This document shows positions 11,449-24,703 of a stretch of DNA of 64,000 nucleotides, piece by piece. Every line of letters starts with the position of its first letter. Within the stretch, counting starts at the first letter, position 1. Location of the stretch: NCBI GenBank assembly GCA_014529385.2, contig CM043964.1, positions 139,490,029 through 139,554,028 of the forward strand. The letters run 5' to 3'. The stretch is from Adiantum capillus-veneris. Lineage: Eukaryota; Streptophyta; Polypodiopsida; Polypodiales; Pteridaceae. The position numbers and the translations under genes are program-made. The notes under the pieces are model-generated. The model saw only the letters and a list, made by a program, of their open reading frames with translations, made no database searches and had not been told where the DNA came from.

Positions 11449-12561
11449 ATGGCCACTTCTCTTGTTCTCAGATGTATTAGCAACTTGGATGCTTCACAAC
11501 TAATTAATGATTCAGCTCTTACCTCTAACAAAAAATTATATGTCTGGCATATGCTGTCTTTTAATGATTGGGTCAAGATTTTAGCAACTTTGGATAAAGA
11601 CTCCATGGAAGGAGTAAATTTAATTTCCCAATACATTGCCCAAGTTCCTCTATTATCCTCACAATATCAGCAAGAGATTTCTCCATTCTCCTCCTCTGGT
11701 GCGGATCTATCTAACTTTCGTAGGAAGTTATGTGGGCTTAATCCCTCTTTTGTATGTGCACCGGCCACTCCTTCTATTCCACAAGCTGGTGGAATCTTCT
11801 GTCAAGATAGTGTAGCCCTTGAAGCAGTTAAGGAATTTCAGAGTAATCTTTGCTCCCTCAATGACTCAAACCTCCTAGAGATGGTACCTAAAATCTCTAA
11901 AGTTTTTCCTATCTTGCCTGTGAGACAAACTGAAATTGAATCCCTCAGGGTTGACCATCAGCTTTGGGTCCTGCCCAACAAAGCTTTCTTAGCTCCTATT
12001 TTGAGTGAGACCTGGGTTTACCTTGCCAACCTCCCTGCCTCTATTGTGGAAGATTGTAGGCTCAAGATTCTTAAAGGAGGGCAATTCTTGGACAAAGGTG
12101 GGCTCATCAAAGCACCCTTCAATCTTCATCTCATCAACCACTCCAAGTGCCCCTCAAATACAGGCCTATACATCCATACCAAAGGAAACATGGAATTCGC
12201 CAAGAGTAACCCTGATTTTTACACTGAGTCCATCTGGAATGTCTTTTGTCCTTATGTGAAATGTGCCTGCAGATTTCTTGACCCTAAAGCCTCTAGTGAA
12301 TCCAACATCATGTGGTTTGATCATACCATTTGGTTTATTTTCAACCATTTGGACTTACTTTTCTCGGAGAAACTCGTGGATTTTCATCTCTCCCTCATTT
12401 GCTCTTGGTTAGGAGGCCAAGCTAAGCAGATTGTAATTGCACAGATTTCCTTCAACATCTTCCGTGGAGTTATGCTTGATATCTTGAAGGAGTTAAAAGA
12501 TGATGAACCTGGCATTTACTTAACTAATTATGCTAATTTTAAAGGTGTGTACTCGTTGTAG
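11449..12561 (+). CDS. Hypothetical protein, about 370 residues
   Basis: This is the longest open frame outside the retroelements. The first ATG has a good plant context (CTCAATGGCC). The frame is also open upstream to at least 11374 and passes a likely 3' splice site at 11400, so the true N terminus may lie in an upstream exon. I recognise no domain. The product is Leu/Ser-rich and soluble-looking, with Cys and Trp residues spread through the C-terminal half (FCPYVKCACRFLDPK, SLICSWLGGQAKQ). It has no signal peptide or clear membrane span. An uninterrupted frame of 1.1 kb in AT-rich DNA argues for recent or current constraint. A CA-rich tail with many CACACA runs follows the TAG. It could be a terminal exon of a host gene or a captured gene piece. 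Confidence 0.5.
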   Translation: MATSLVLRCISNLDASQLINDSALTSNKKLYVWHMLSFNDWVKILATLDKDSMEGVNLISQYIAQVPLLSSQYQQEISPFSSSGADLSNFRRKLCGLNPSFVCAPATPSIPQAGGIFCQDSVALEAVKEFQSNLCSLNDSNLLEMVPKISKVFPILPVRQTEIESLRVDHQLWVLPNKAFLAPILSETWVYLANLPASIVEDCRLKILKGGQFLDKGGLIKAPFNLHLINHSKCPSNTGLYIHTKGNMEFAKSNPDFYTESIWNVFCPYVKCACRFLDPKASSESNIMWFDHTIWFIFNHLDLLFSEKLVDFHLSLICSWLGGQAKQIVIAQISFNIFRGVMLDILKELKDDEPGIYLTNYANFKGVYSL

Positions 12562-12992
12562 TACACACAAAGACACTTACATACTCACACACAAAAACAC
12601 CTACAATAATGCATTTGCATACACACAAAAACACAAATACACTTGCTGTAGAGCAGAGCTAAACATATGTCAAAGTGGATTTGCATTGACACATATTGAG
12701 GTGGTTTTGTATTTGTTTCTTCTCCTGAGCATTGTGGTGCTATACGGAAGCAAGTTTGGGATGGGAACTTTTTTTAATTTGCATTTTACGCCGTTATGCT
12801 GCCAAAATTTTGAAGTTTCTATTTGTATTGTCGTTGCTAAGAATAATTTTGTTGTTTATTGATTATAGTTGATAGATTATGGTTTGTACACCATCTAAAC
12901 GTGGCAGGACAGGTATCTCTCAAAGTAAGTTCAACTATATTAAAAGCTATTTGTGGACTTTTTATTTATCACTACATAAACTAGTTGTGGTC
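12562..12992. other. Non-coding spacer with CA-rich segment
   Basis: Short CACACA-rich runs fill the first 100 bp after the open frame, followed by AT-rich DNA up to E2. The last five bases, TGGTC, would be the left target duplication of E2; its partner is lost. Confidence 0.5.
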
Positions 12993-14680
<1,688 letters not shown>

Positions 14681-14681
14681 T

Positions 14682-14693
14682 TGGTATCAGAGC
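14682..14693 (+). promoter_or_regulatory. E2 primer-binding site (initiator Met tRNA)
   Basis: TGGTATCAGAGC lies one base inside the LTR and matches the plant initiator-tRNA-Met site exactly. Confidence 0.93.
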
Positions 14694-15097
14694 ACAAGGT
14701 TTCTCTTTTCTTGCTCAAGAAGGGAGGTCCTCAAGGTAGTTATAAATGGTTGGTACTATTAATTACTTGTGAGTAAGTAGAATAGGAATTTTTCAGCCTT
14801 GGAGTGCGCCTGCCTTTGTGCAATTTACAAGGCATCACCATCGAGAGGTATGGTCTTAATAGCGGAGTCCTACGGGGCTTGCCTACGGCTTAACCACTAT
14901 TGAGCTATTAGAAGCTTGACAGGAGCCGGCGCTGTTTTGGTATTGAAAGAGCCTCTCTTCTATTCCTTGCAATTAATGGTATTCAAGCCACGTGTATAGT
15001 AGCTTGAGTACTTTTTCTAAAGGGGTAAAGAGGAGTAGAAACTAGGGCTTGAAGTGCCAAAGAACACCTAAAAAATTTACACCTAAAAGTTGTTAGA

Positions 15098-16600
15098 ATG
15101 GATGACAATAGTAAAGAGAGTGAAATTAATGTTGATAACTTTGATTTTGCTAATGAGCAAGCTACTAATGATGCCCCAATGCTTGCTAACTATCTTGTTT
15201 CTAGGCTTCAACAAGCCATGGGAAATCCATCCCTCCAAAGTGAAGTGCAATGGCAGCTTTGTGCTCATGGGATTCTCTAAGCTCCCCACCATGAAAAGAG
15301 AGCACCTAGGAAGCCTCCTTGCGAGACTTCCAAAAGAGGCCTCTCTCCGATTTGGGAAGAAGGAGAGGATCCATATGAAGGGCTCAAAAATTTGCTCCTT
15401 GATGACGCATCTCCTTCTTAAAGGAGAGTTTAAGAGCATCCACCAAAGGAACGAGAAATAAGTGAGTCTCTTGCCACCTCGGTGGAGATGGCTCCACGAA
15501 GACGGCGGGCTAAACGCTCTCCATCACCTCCAAAATGGACAAGACCATTGCATACTTCTCCACACTATACTTCGAGGAGGGATGACAAAAAGCAGGAGAA
15601 GAAAAAGGCAAGAAAGAGGACAATTTCTTTTCCATCTTCTTCATCCTCTTCCTCTTATGAAAGTGATGGTGAAGACAATGAAGATCAAGGCAAGAAAAAG
15701 GCGAGAAGGAGGTCACCTCTTCTCCATCTTCCTCAAATTCTTCATCTTCTGAAGAAAGTGATGGTGCAACCTTTGAATTATAAAAAAGAAGAGGCCATAG
15801 AAAATACTATGCCACATGGAAGAGGTCGTCCAAGCTCAAGAAATTCAAAGAGGGAGGGAAGAGCATCTCTTTCCTTACCTATCATGGCACTTTTGGTGCT
15901 ACAAACAAAGTCTTGGACTTTATCCAACAATTCGATGCGGCATTTGGAGATGAGGGCTTTATGGAGTCCTCTAAGCTATGCCATGTAGCTATGCCCTTTC
16001 AAAAGTCTGCCAGTCAATGTTGGTCTAGCCTATGGGCCAATGGTGAAGCTCCACAAACATGGAAAGCTTTAAGAGCTTCCATTATGAAGCAGTTTTTGGC
16101 TACCGATGCCAAAGACAAAGTACTCACCGAATGGCAAAGCTTGAAGCTCTCTCCCTAAGAATCCATTCACAAATATGTAGACAAGTTTTGGGATTTACAA
16201 CTCAAAGCCATTGTCTTCAAGAAGTTGGATTTTGGAGAGCAAAAGCAACAATTTTGTGTGGGCTTAACTGAAGAAATGGGGGCTAAAAGAAATTCTAAGC
16301 CCACGGAAAACAAGGGTTCCAACGAGCCTAAGGGGAAGGACAATGTCCAAAAGTCTCCTAAGGGAAACTCCAACAAAGATAAAGAGAAGGGAGTTTATAA
16401 AGGCAAAAACTAACTCTCTCCTGAAGAGCTTGAGTGTTATCGCAAGGATAACCGCTGTTTCAAGTGCGGCGAGCAAGGGTACCGCGATTGTCCCCAAAAG
16501 AACACCCGCCATGAACCTCCTAGAGCTACCTTGGTTGAAATCCAAGAGAAGGAAATTCACCACAAAGGATATCCTCTATGCCATGCTTGGGAAAAGGTAA
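15098..16600 (+). pseudogene. gag: E2 gag (decayed)
   Basis: It begins with ATG and a leader closely similar to E4 Gag (ESEINVDNFDF). It stops at TAA 15278-15280, where E4 has CAA. Further pieces lie in shifting frames: the SR-like basic segment near 15480-15760, the capsid-like segment near 15900-16160 and a Lys-rich linker. The zinc knuckle near 16460 reads CFKCGEQGYRDC. Two residues including the zinc-binding His are deleted relative to CFKCGEQGHAYRAC in E4, so RNA binding by this module would be lost. Not functional. Confidence 0.9.
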
Positions 16601-18447
16601 GAGAACATGATGCTTTTATTCTCTTTGACCCTCGTTCTACTCACGATTTTATATCTATAGAGTTGGCCACCAAGCTAGCTAGGCATACAAGCCTACGAGA
16701 TGGGAGATGTCCTACCCGTAGACGGTGCTTTCAAGGGGCAAGAAGCTTCAGTTACTCCCTTAATATAGAAATTGAGGCTCCATGTCCAAAGCTATGTGGA
16801 CAAAGAGGACTTCTTTATCTCTCCTCTCAAGCATGAGGATGTAATCCTAGGGGCACCATGGTTTGATTGCATGGCTGCCAATATTAAATTCCCGGAAAGG
16901 AGAATCTCCTTTAAGTTCAAGGAAAAAGATATGTATATAGATGCTAAGGAAATGGGTAACGCTATACCCATTGTACATACACAAGCTTTCAACAAGTCAA
17001 TAAAGAGCTCTATTTCCGTGTACATGATTTTTGTTAAAGATTCTCAGAATGAGCCTAATGTTTAAGCAAAAGAAAATATACACAATCAAAAGGAATTAAA
17101 GTTATCCAATTTTCTCAAAGCGGTTTCAAGATGTATTTATCGACGACATCCCTTGTGAGCTACCTCCTAAACGAGGCAATGATGACCATGTAATTGAACT
17201 TCTTCCAGGAAGTTCACCGCCTAACAAACCTCCTTATAGAGTTTCTCAAGCTCAACAAGAGGAGATTATGCGGCAAGTGCATGAGTTAGTTGAGAAGGGC
17301 ATGGTTAGGCCTAGCTCATCTCCATTTTGTTCTCCTGTGCTATTAGTTCAAAAGAAAGACGACACATATCGCATGTGTGTAGACTATAGAGCACTAAATA
17401 GGATCACTATCAAAAATAGGTTTCCCGTTCACGGGTAGAAGACCTATTTGATAAGCTACAAGGGTCCACCTACTTCAGTAGGATTGACCTAAAAAGTGGC
17501 TATCATCAAATAAGGATAGTTGATCAAGACATTGTAAAGACCGCATTTTGCACTACGTTTGGTCTTTACAAATACATGGTCATGCCTTTTGGCTTGATCA
17601 ATGCACCAGCCACATTCAACCGCTTGGTGGAGAAGCTATTCAGGCCTCACAAAACCTTTATTGGAGTGTTCTTTGATGATATCATCATCTACTCTAATTC
17701 ATTAGACGAACACAAGCAACAACTCCAGGTAATATTTCAAGTTCTAAGAGAGATTAAACTTTATGTTACATGAAAGAAAAGTGAGTTTTTCTTACAAGAG
17801 ATTCAGTATTTAGGTTACATTATCTCTCAAGATGGCATCCAAATGGATCCATCAAAGTTAGAGGTAATAAAAGGATGGCCTAAACCAAGGAATCTTCATG
17901 AGTTAAGAAGCTTGATAGGTATGTGTGCATACTATAGATGCTTCATAGAAAAGTTCTCACTAATAGCAGGACCATTACATGACCTAACAAATAAAAATGT
18001 TAGGTACACATGGTCTGCCAAGGAGAACAATGCTTTCAAAAAGCTTAAACAAAAGCTTATCTCTCAACCTGTGCTTACACTACCGGATCTCTCAAAGCCA
18101 TTTGAGGTCCAACATGATGCTTGTGGTGATTTCCTTGTAGCTGCTTCAACAAGGGCATGCGATAGGCTATGAAAGTTGAAGGCTCGACCCTATTGAGCAA
18201 GCTCTAGGCATATATGAAAAGGAACTCCTCGCAGTTATACATGCCTTAGACTCATGGAAGCACTATTTATTGGGGACTCCTTCATTCTGCGAACGGATCA
18301 CCAAAGTTTTAATTACTTCATGACGCAGACCAAGCTCTTTGACAAACAAATGAGGTGGAAAACCTTATTTTGCAATTTCATTTTCATATTGCTCACATTG
18401 TTGGCAAGCATAATTAAGTAGCCGATGCACTCTTAAGACAACCGAGA
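16601..18447 (+). pseudogene. pol: E2 protease - RT - RNase H (decayed)
   Basis: The protease active site reads LFDPRSTHDF, with Arg in place of the Gly of the E4 motif DPGS. RT fragments include the MPFGLINAPATFNRL stretch and FFDDIIIYS near 17670-17690. RNase H fragments follow near 18090-18420, with the TDH region shifted out of frame. Frameshifts occur near 17120, 17430 and 18150, and there are several in-frame stops, for example TGA after LYVT near 17770. Gene order and sequence follow E4 throughout. Confidence 0.92.
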
Positions 18448-19383
18448 GTGAATGCAGTTTCCACAGCAACTCACAATGATCTATCTTCTATGATATATGA
18501 GCATGATATTAATCCCAATTTTAGAGATGTGATTTCAGCCCTTGCACCAGGGAAGAAAGAGGAACCATTTACTTTACAAGATGGTTCTCTTCTCTATGGC
18601 AATAGACTATGCATTACTAGCTCACTCCGTGAGAAAGTAATGTATGAATCTCATGCTCCTCCTTATGCAGAGCATGAAGGGATTCAGTCTACCCTAAAGG
18701 GGATTGAAACATATTTCTATCGGCCTACCATGAAAGCAAACATACAAGAGTATGTTTCTAAATATGTGGTATGCCAAAAGACAAAGTTTGATAGAGGGAA
18801 GGAACCTGAATTGCTTCAACCTTGCCAATCCCTAATTCACCATGGGAGAGCATATTCATGGATTTTATCTTTGGATTGCCTAAGTCTATCCATGGGAATA
18901 CAACAATATGGACGATAGTAGACAGGTTTAGTAAACAAGCTCATTTTATACCTGTCAAAAAGACTATCAAAGCCCATCAAATGGCAACCCTCTTCATTTC
19001 ACAAATCTTCAAGTACCATGGCTTGCCAATGTCCATAGTGTCGAATAGAGATTCTAGAATGACCAGTAATTTGTGGAAGGGTCTCTTTGGGAATTTAGGA
19101 ACAAGGCTAAATTTTTCTTTGGCCTATCACCGGCAAATGGATGGCCAAAGTGAAATAGATATCCTAACAATTCTCAATCTAGGAAAATCCTACGTAAAGG
19201 AAGTAGATCAAAGATCCCAATGGGAGAAGTAATTACCCTTAGTGGAGTATACTTACAAGAACACACTACATACTTCCACAAGAAAAGCACCTTTTGAGGT
19301 AATTCAGGGAAGATCAAAAGGTCCCCTGCTACTTAAGGTACATGGGAAGATCTTTGTTGCAAATGAGTATAGTCGAGACCTAC
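18448..19383 (+). pseudogene. pol: E2 integrase (truncated)
   Basis: Two overlapping frames cover the zinc finger and the catalytic core. The second Cys pair of the zinc finger is altered (YVSKYVVCQK, where E4 has YVSKCVVCQK). In the core, VSNRDSRM replaces VSDRDPRM, so the second catalytic Asp is lost. TDGQSE has become MDGQSE. The match to E4 ends at ...SRDL and the next bases are satellite, so the C-terminal domain, the chromodomain and the 3' LTR are missing. Confidence 0.92.
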
Positions 19384-19639
19384 CCACCCTGTGTCCTTAG
19401 GGCTTTATGGTTCTAGCTAACACAAAGAGCACCCTGTGTCCTTAGGTTTCTAGATTACACAAAGAGCACACTAAGGCCTTAGGGCCATAGGGTTTCTAGC
19501 TAACAAAAAAAGAGCAGCATGTAGCCTTAGGGCCATAAGATTTCTAGCTCTAACACAAAAAGCACCCCGTGGCCTTATGGCCATAGGGTTTCTAGCTAAC
19601 TAAAAGAGCACCCTCTTACCTTAGGGCCATAGGGTTTCT

Positions 19640-19725
19640 AGGTGCTCTTTGTGATGGCTAGAAATCGTATGGCCCTAAGGCCACATGGTGCTTTTTTTGT
19701 TAGCTAGAAATCTTAGCCATCAAAA
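19640..19725 (-). repeat. Inverted satellite monomers (first patch)
   Basis: The order GTGCTCTTTGTGATGGCTAG then TATGGCCCTAAGGCCACATG is the reverse complement of the surrounding monomers. About two units are flipped here. Confidence 0.85.
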
Positions 19726-21538
19726 AGAGCACCCTATGGACTTAGGGTTTCTTGCCATCACAATGACCACTCGATGGCCTAAGACACCATGTGGCATTTG
19801 GTACATAGGGTTTCTAACCACCCTATGGCCCTAAGGCACCCTCTGGCCTTAGGGCCATAGGGTTTCTAGCTAACAAAGAGAGCACCTTGTGGACTTAGGG
19901 AGATAATTTATTTAGCTAACAAAACGAGAACCATGTGGCCTTAGGGCCTTAAGCTTTCTTACACAAAGGGCACCATGTGGCCTTATAGCCATAGGGTTTC
20001 TTACACAAAGAGTGCCATGTGGCATTATGACCATATGGTTTCTAAATTACACAAAGAGAACCTTGTGGCCTTAAGGACATAGGGTTTCTAGCTAACAAAA
20101 AGAGCACCCTGTGGCCTTAGGGCCATAGGGTTTCTAGCTAACACAAAAATCACCCTGTGGCCTTATGGCCATAGGTTTTCTAGCTAACAAAACAAGCACC
20201 CTGTGGCCTTAGGGCCATATGGGTTTTTACACAAAGAGCACCATATGGCCTTAGGGACATAGGTTTCCTAGCGTACACAAAGAGCACCATGTGGACTTAC
20301 GGCCATATGGTTTCTAAACTACACAAAGAGCACCTAGTGGCCTTAGGGCCATAGGGTTTCTAAGTAACAAAAAGAGAAACCTATGGCCTTAGGGCTATAG
20401 GATATCTAGATTAACCAAAGAGCTCCCTATGGACTTAGGGCCATAGGGTTACTAGCAATTGCAAAGAGAACCCTATGGTCTTAGGGCCATAAGGTTTCTA
20501 ACCACCACAAAGAGAACCCTACGGCCTTAGGGCACCCTGTGGCCTTAGGGTCATAGGGTTTTTAGCTAACAAAAAGAGAACCTTGTGGCCTTAGGGACAT
20601 AAGGTTTCTAGCTAACAAAAAGACCACCATGTGGCCTTAGGGTCATTGGGTTTCTAGCTAACAAAAAAGAGCACCATGTGGCCTTAGGGCCATAGGGTTT
20701 CTAGCTGACAGAAAGAGCACCTTGTGTTCTTAGGGACATAAGGTTTCTAGCCATCACAAAGAGCATCCTGTGGCTTTAGGGTTACTTGCCATCACAAAGA
20801 GCACTGCCTTAGGGCCATAGGGTACTAGCCATCACAAAGAGCACCTTGTGGCCTTAGGGACATAGCATTTCTAACTAGCACAAAGAGCACCCTGTGGCCT
20901 TAGGTCCATAGGAGTTCTAGCTAGCAAAAAGAGAACTGTGTGGCCTTAGGTCCATAGGGTTTATAACTTACACAAAGAGGTCTTTGTGGCCTTAGGGCCA
21001 TTGGGTTTCTAGCTAGCAAAAAGAGCTCCATGGGGCCTTAGGGAGATAGGGTTACTAGCCATCACAAAGAGCACCTTGTGACCTTAGGGCCATAGGATTT
21101 GTGGCTATCACAAAGAGCATCCTATGGCCTTAGGGCACCCTGTAGCCTTAGGGACATAGGATTTGTGGCCATCAAAAAGATCACCCTATTGCCTTAGGAA
21201 ACCCTATAGCTATAGAGTTTCTAGCTAATACAAAGAGAACCCTATGGCTGTAGGGCCATAGGGTTTATAAATATCAAAAAGATAACAGTGTGGACTTAGA
21301 GACATAGGATTTCTAGATAGAAAAAAGAGCATCATGTGTCCTTAGTGCCATAGGGTTTCTAGCTTACACAAAGAGCTCCCTATAGGCTTAGGGCCATAGG
21401 GTTTCTAAGTTACACAAAGAGCTCCCTATGGCCTTAGGGTCATAGGGTTACTAGCCATCACAAAGAGCACCCTGTGGCCTTAAGTCCATAGTGTTTCTAT
21501 TCATGACAAAGAGCACCCTATAGCCTTAGGGCCATAGG

Positions 21539-21604
21539 GTGCTCTTTGTGATGGCTAGAGATCCTATGGCTCTAAGGCCACACGATGCTCTTTGGGATGG
21601 CTAG
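21539..21604 (-). repeat. Inverted satellite monomers (second patch)
   Basis: TGCTCTTTGTGATGGCTAGA followed by TATGGCTCTAAGGCCACACG runs opposite to its neighbours. It begins exactly at the end of a palindromic core (GGGCCATAGGGT). Confidence 0.85.
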
Positions 21605-22935
21605 GGTTTCTAGCCATCACAAAGATAACCAGATGGCCTTAGATCCATAGGGTCTCTAACCATCACAAAGAGAACCATGTGGCTTTAGGACCATAGGGTT
21701 TCTAGCTTACACAAACACCCTGTGGCGTTAGGTCCATATGGTTTCTAGCTAACACAAAGAGCACCATCTGACCCTATGGCCATAGTGTTTCTATATAACA
21801 AAAAGGGAATCCTGTGACCCTAGGGCCATAGGGTTTCTAGCTAGAAAAATACCACCATGTGGCCTTAGGGTCATTGGGTTTCTGGCTAACAAAAAAGAGC
21901 ACCATGTGGCCTTAGGGCCATAATGTTTCTAGCTTACACGAAGATATCCCCGTGGACTTAGGGCCATAGGGTTACTAACCATCACAAAGAGCACCATGTG
22001 TCCTTACGGACATAGGGTTTCTAACCACCACAAAGAGAATCCTATGGCCTTAGGGCACCCTATGATATTAGGGTCAAAGGGTTTCTAGCTAACAAAAAGA
22101 GCACACTGTGGCCTTAGTGTCATAGGGCTTATAGCTAACAAAAAGACTACCATGTGGCCTTAGGGTCATTGGGCTTCTAGCTAACAAAAAAGAGCACCAT
22201 GTGGCCTTAGGGACATAGGGTTTCCAACTTACACAAAAATGTCTCTGTGGCCTTAGGGACATAGGGTTACCAGCCATCACAGAGAGCACCTTGTGGCCTT
22301 AGGCCATAGGGTTTCGAGCCATCAAAAAGAGCACATTGTGGCCCTAGGGCCATAGGGTTTCTAGCCATCATAAAGAGCACCCTATGGACTTAGTTCCATA
22401 GGGTCTCTAGCCATCACAAAGAACACCTTGTGGCCTTAGGGACATAGTGTTTCTAGCTTACACAACGAGCACCCTATGGGATTAGGGCCATAGGTTTTTA
22501 GCTATAAAGAAAAGCACCATGTGGTGTTAGGTCCATAAGGTTCTAGCTAACACAAAGAGTACATTATGACCTTATGGACATAATGTTTCTAGCTAACAAA
22601 AAGAGCATCTTGTGGCCTTAGGGCCATAGGGTTTCTAACCATCACAAAGTGCACCATGTGGCCTTAGGGCCATAGGGTTTCTAACTTACACAAAGAGCAC
22701 CGTTTGGCATTAGAGACATAGGCTTCTAGCTTAAACAAAAATCTTAGTGTGGCCTTAGGGCCGTAGGTTACTAGACATCACAAAGAGCACCATATGTCCT
22801 TAGGGCTATATGATTTCTAACCACCTCAAAGAGCACCCTATGGCCTTAGGACACCCTGTGACATTAGGGCCATAGCGTTTCTAGCTAACAAAAAGAGCAC
22901 GTGCCTTAGGGCCATAGGGTTTCTAGCCATCAGAA

Positions 22936-24703
22936 AGAGCACCATGTGGCTCTAGGAACTCTAATTTTATTAGAGGGAACCCTATGGACCTAGGACCCAA
23001 AGACTATAGATTAGTTAGTCTAAGCTTACGGAAGAGGACACAACTTAGAAATAAACCAGAAGGCAAAGGGGTTCTTGCCCATTACATGCATTGTCATGTA
23101 GACATGGGGGTGCCCATGAATATAGGCATTGACCAATAAAGAAAAGATTATAACCCGATGGTCCTGACCTCCATGCACCTCTAGACCGAGGTGTGCAGGG
23201 ATCGAGCATGGCTAGAGAATGTGAGGTAGTTTACAATGTGATAATGTATAAGCTCTAAGGGGACATTTATGCCACTCAATGGAACCTACATGGGAGCCAT
23301 GTACACAAGAATTCTCATTAGGTTAGACTGCACCCTATGGTCGTAGGTCCATAGGATGCCAATGTGGAATCCCTATAAGGTATTTAGGCCACTCAAGCGC
23401 ACCCAAATGGACACCATGAACATAGGAACTTTGATTCAATAAGAGGGAACCCTATGGACCTAGGGCCAAATGCTATAGATTATTTATTCCATGCTTACAA
23501 AAGAGGTCAAAACTTAGAAATAAACCAAAAGGCAAAGGGGTTTTGCCCACTACATGCGTTGTCATGTACACATGGGGGTGCACTTACGTGACACCCATGA
23601 ATATAGGCATTGGACAATAAAGACGAGATTATAACCTGGTGGTCTTGACCTTTGTGCACCTCTAGACCAGTGTGTGCGGCGGGGATTGGGCATGGCTAGA
23701 GAATGTGAGGTAGTTTACAAATGTAATAATGTAGAATCTCTAAGGGGACATTTACGCCACTCAATGACACCTACATGGGAACCATGTACACACAAACTCT
23801 CATTAGATTAGAGTGCACCATGTGGCCCTAGGTCCATAGGATTCCAATGTGGAATCTCTAAAGGGTATTTAGGCCACTCCAGCACACCCAAATGGGCACC
23901 ATCAACATAGGAACTTTGATTCAATTAGAGGGATCCCTATGGACCTAGGGACCGAATGCTATAAATTAGTTAGTCTAGGCTTATGAAAGAGGCCACAACT
24001 TAGAAATAAATCAGAAGGCAAAGGGATTTTGCCCACTACATGCATTGTCTTTTAGACATGGGGGTGCACTTATGTGACACCCATGAATATAGGAATTGAC
24101 CAATAAAGATGAGATTATAACTCGGTGGTGCTGATCTCTGTGCACCTCTAGACTGAGGTACACAAGATCAAGCATGACTAGAGAATGTGAGGTAGTTTAC
24201 AATGTGCCAATGTAGAATCTGTAAGGGGACATATATGCCACTCAATGACACCTACATGGGAACCATGTACATAGAAATTCTCATTATATTAGAGTGCACA
24301 CTGTGGCCATTGTATAATGTCTACAGGCATTTTGGCCACTCAACTGCACCCAAATGGGTGCCATGGACATAAGAATTTTGATTCTCTTAGAGGTCACCCT
24401 ATAGACCTTGGGCCATAGGGTGTTAGTGTAGAGGCTCTTAAGGGGCATTTAGACCATTCAAGGGCTACTACTTTGGACCCCTATGGCCCTAGGGCCACAT
24501 GTTTCCTCTAATGCCATAAGAGATCTTGTGATCCTAGTACCATAGGATGGCCTAGGTACACTTGTAGAACCATTTTGTTGGAACAATTTGGACATAGGAC
24601 CATAGGGTTTAACATAGAGAGGACTCATGTCCATATGGGTGTATTAATATCCATCTTGTCTAAATATATGTCATTCTTTTTACAAAAAATATCTTAGAAG
24701 AGA
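22936..24703. repeat. Second satellite, about 470-bp unit, three copies, then decayed remnants
   Basis: The landmark AGAGGGAACCCTATGGACC or a close variant occurs at 22972, 23442, 23927 and 24389, giving periods of about 470, 485 and 462 bp. Each unit repeats CAAAGGGGTTTTGCCCA-type and CTAGAGAATGTGAGGTAG segments in the same order. Units also contain the CCATAGG words of the 46-bp satellite, so the two arrays are related. The part after 24450 is too decayed to assign to units. Confidence 0.9.

Larger units (their letters stand above)
19384..22935. repeat. Satellite array, degenerate monomer of about 46 bp
   Basis: Dozens of tandem units share the parts CACAAAGAGCACC, TGTGGCCTTAGGGCC and ATAGGGTTTCTAG, with a linker alternating between TAGCTAACAAAAAGAG and TAGCCATCACAAAGAG. 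Units differ from each other by several bases and by small indels. The core of each monomer is itself nearly palindromic, with arms ACCCTATGGCC and GGGCCATAGGGT about three bases apart. No gene is present; the short open frames seen here follow the repeat. Confidence 0.95.

Noticed and set aside
14682-14693. tRNA-like sequences (also at 43705, 6840 and 50956)
   Set aside because: Only the short primer-binding complements are present; no cloverleaf follows.
19384-22935. Regularly spaced repeats that might suggest a CRISPR array
   Set aside because: The units are directly tandem without unique spacers and are degenerate. This is plant satellite DNA with no cas genes.
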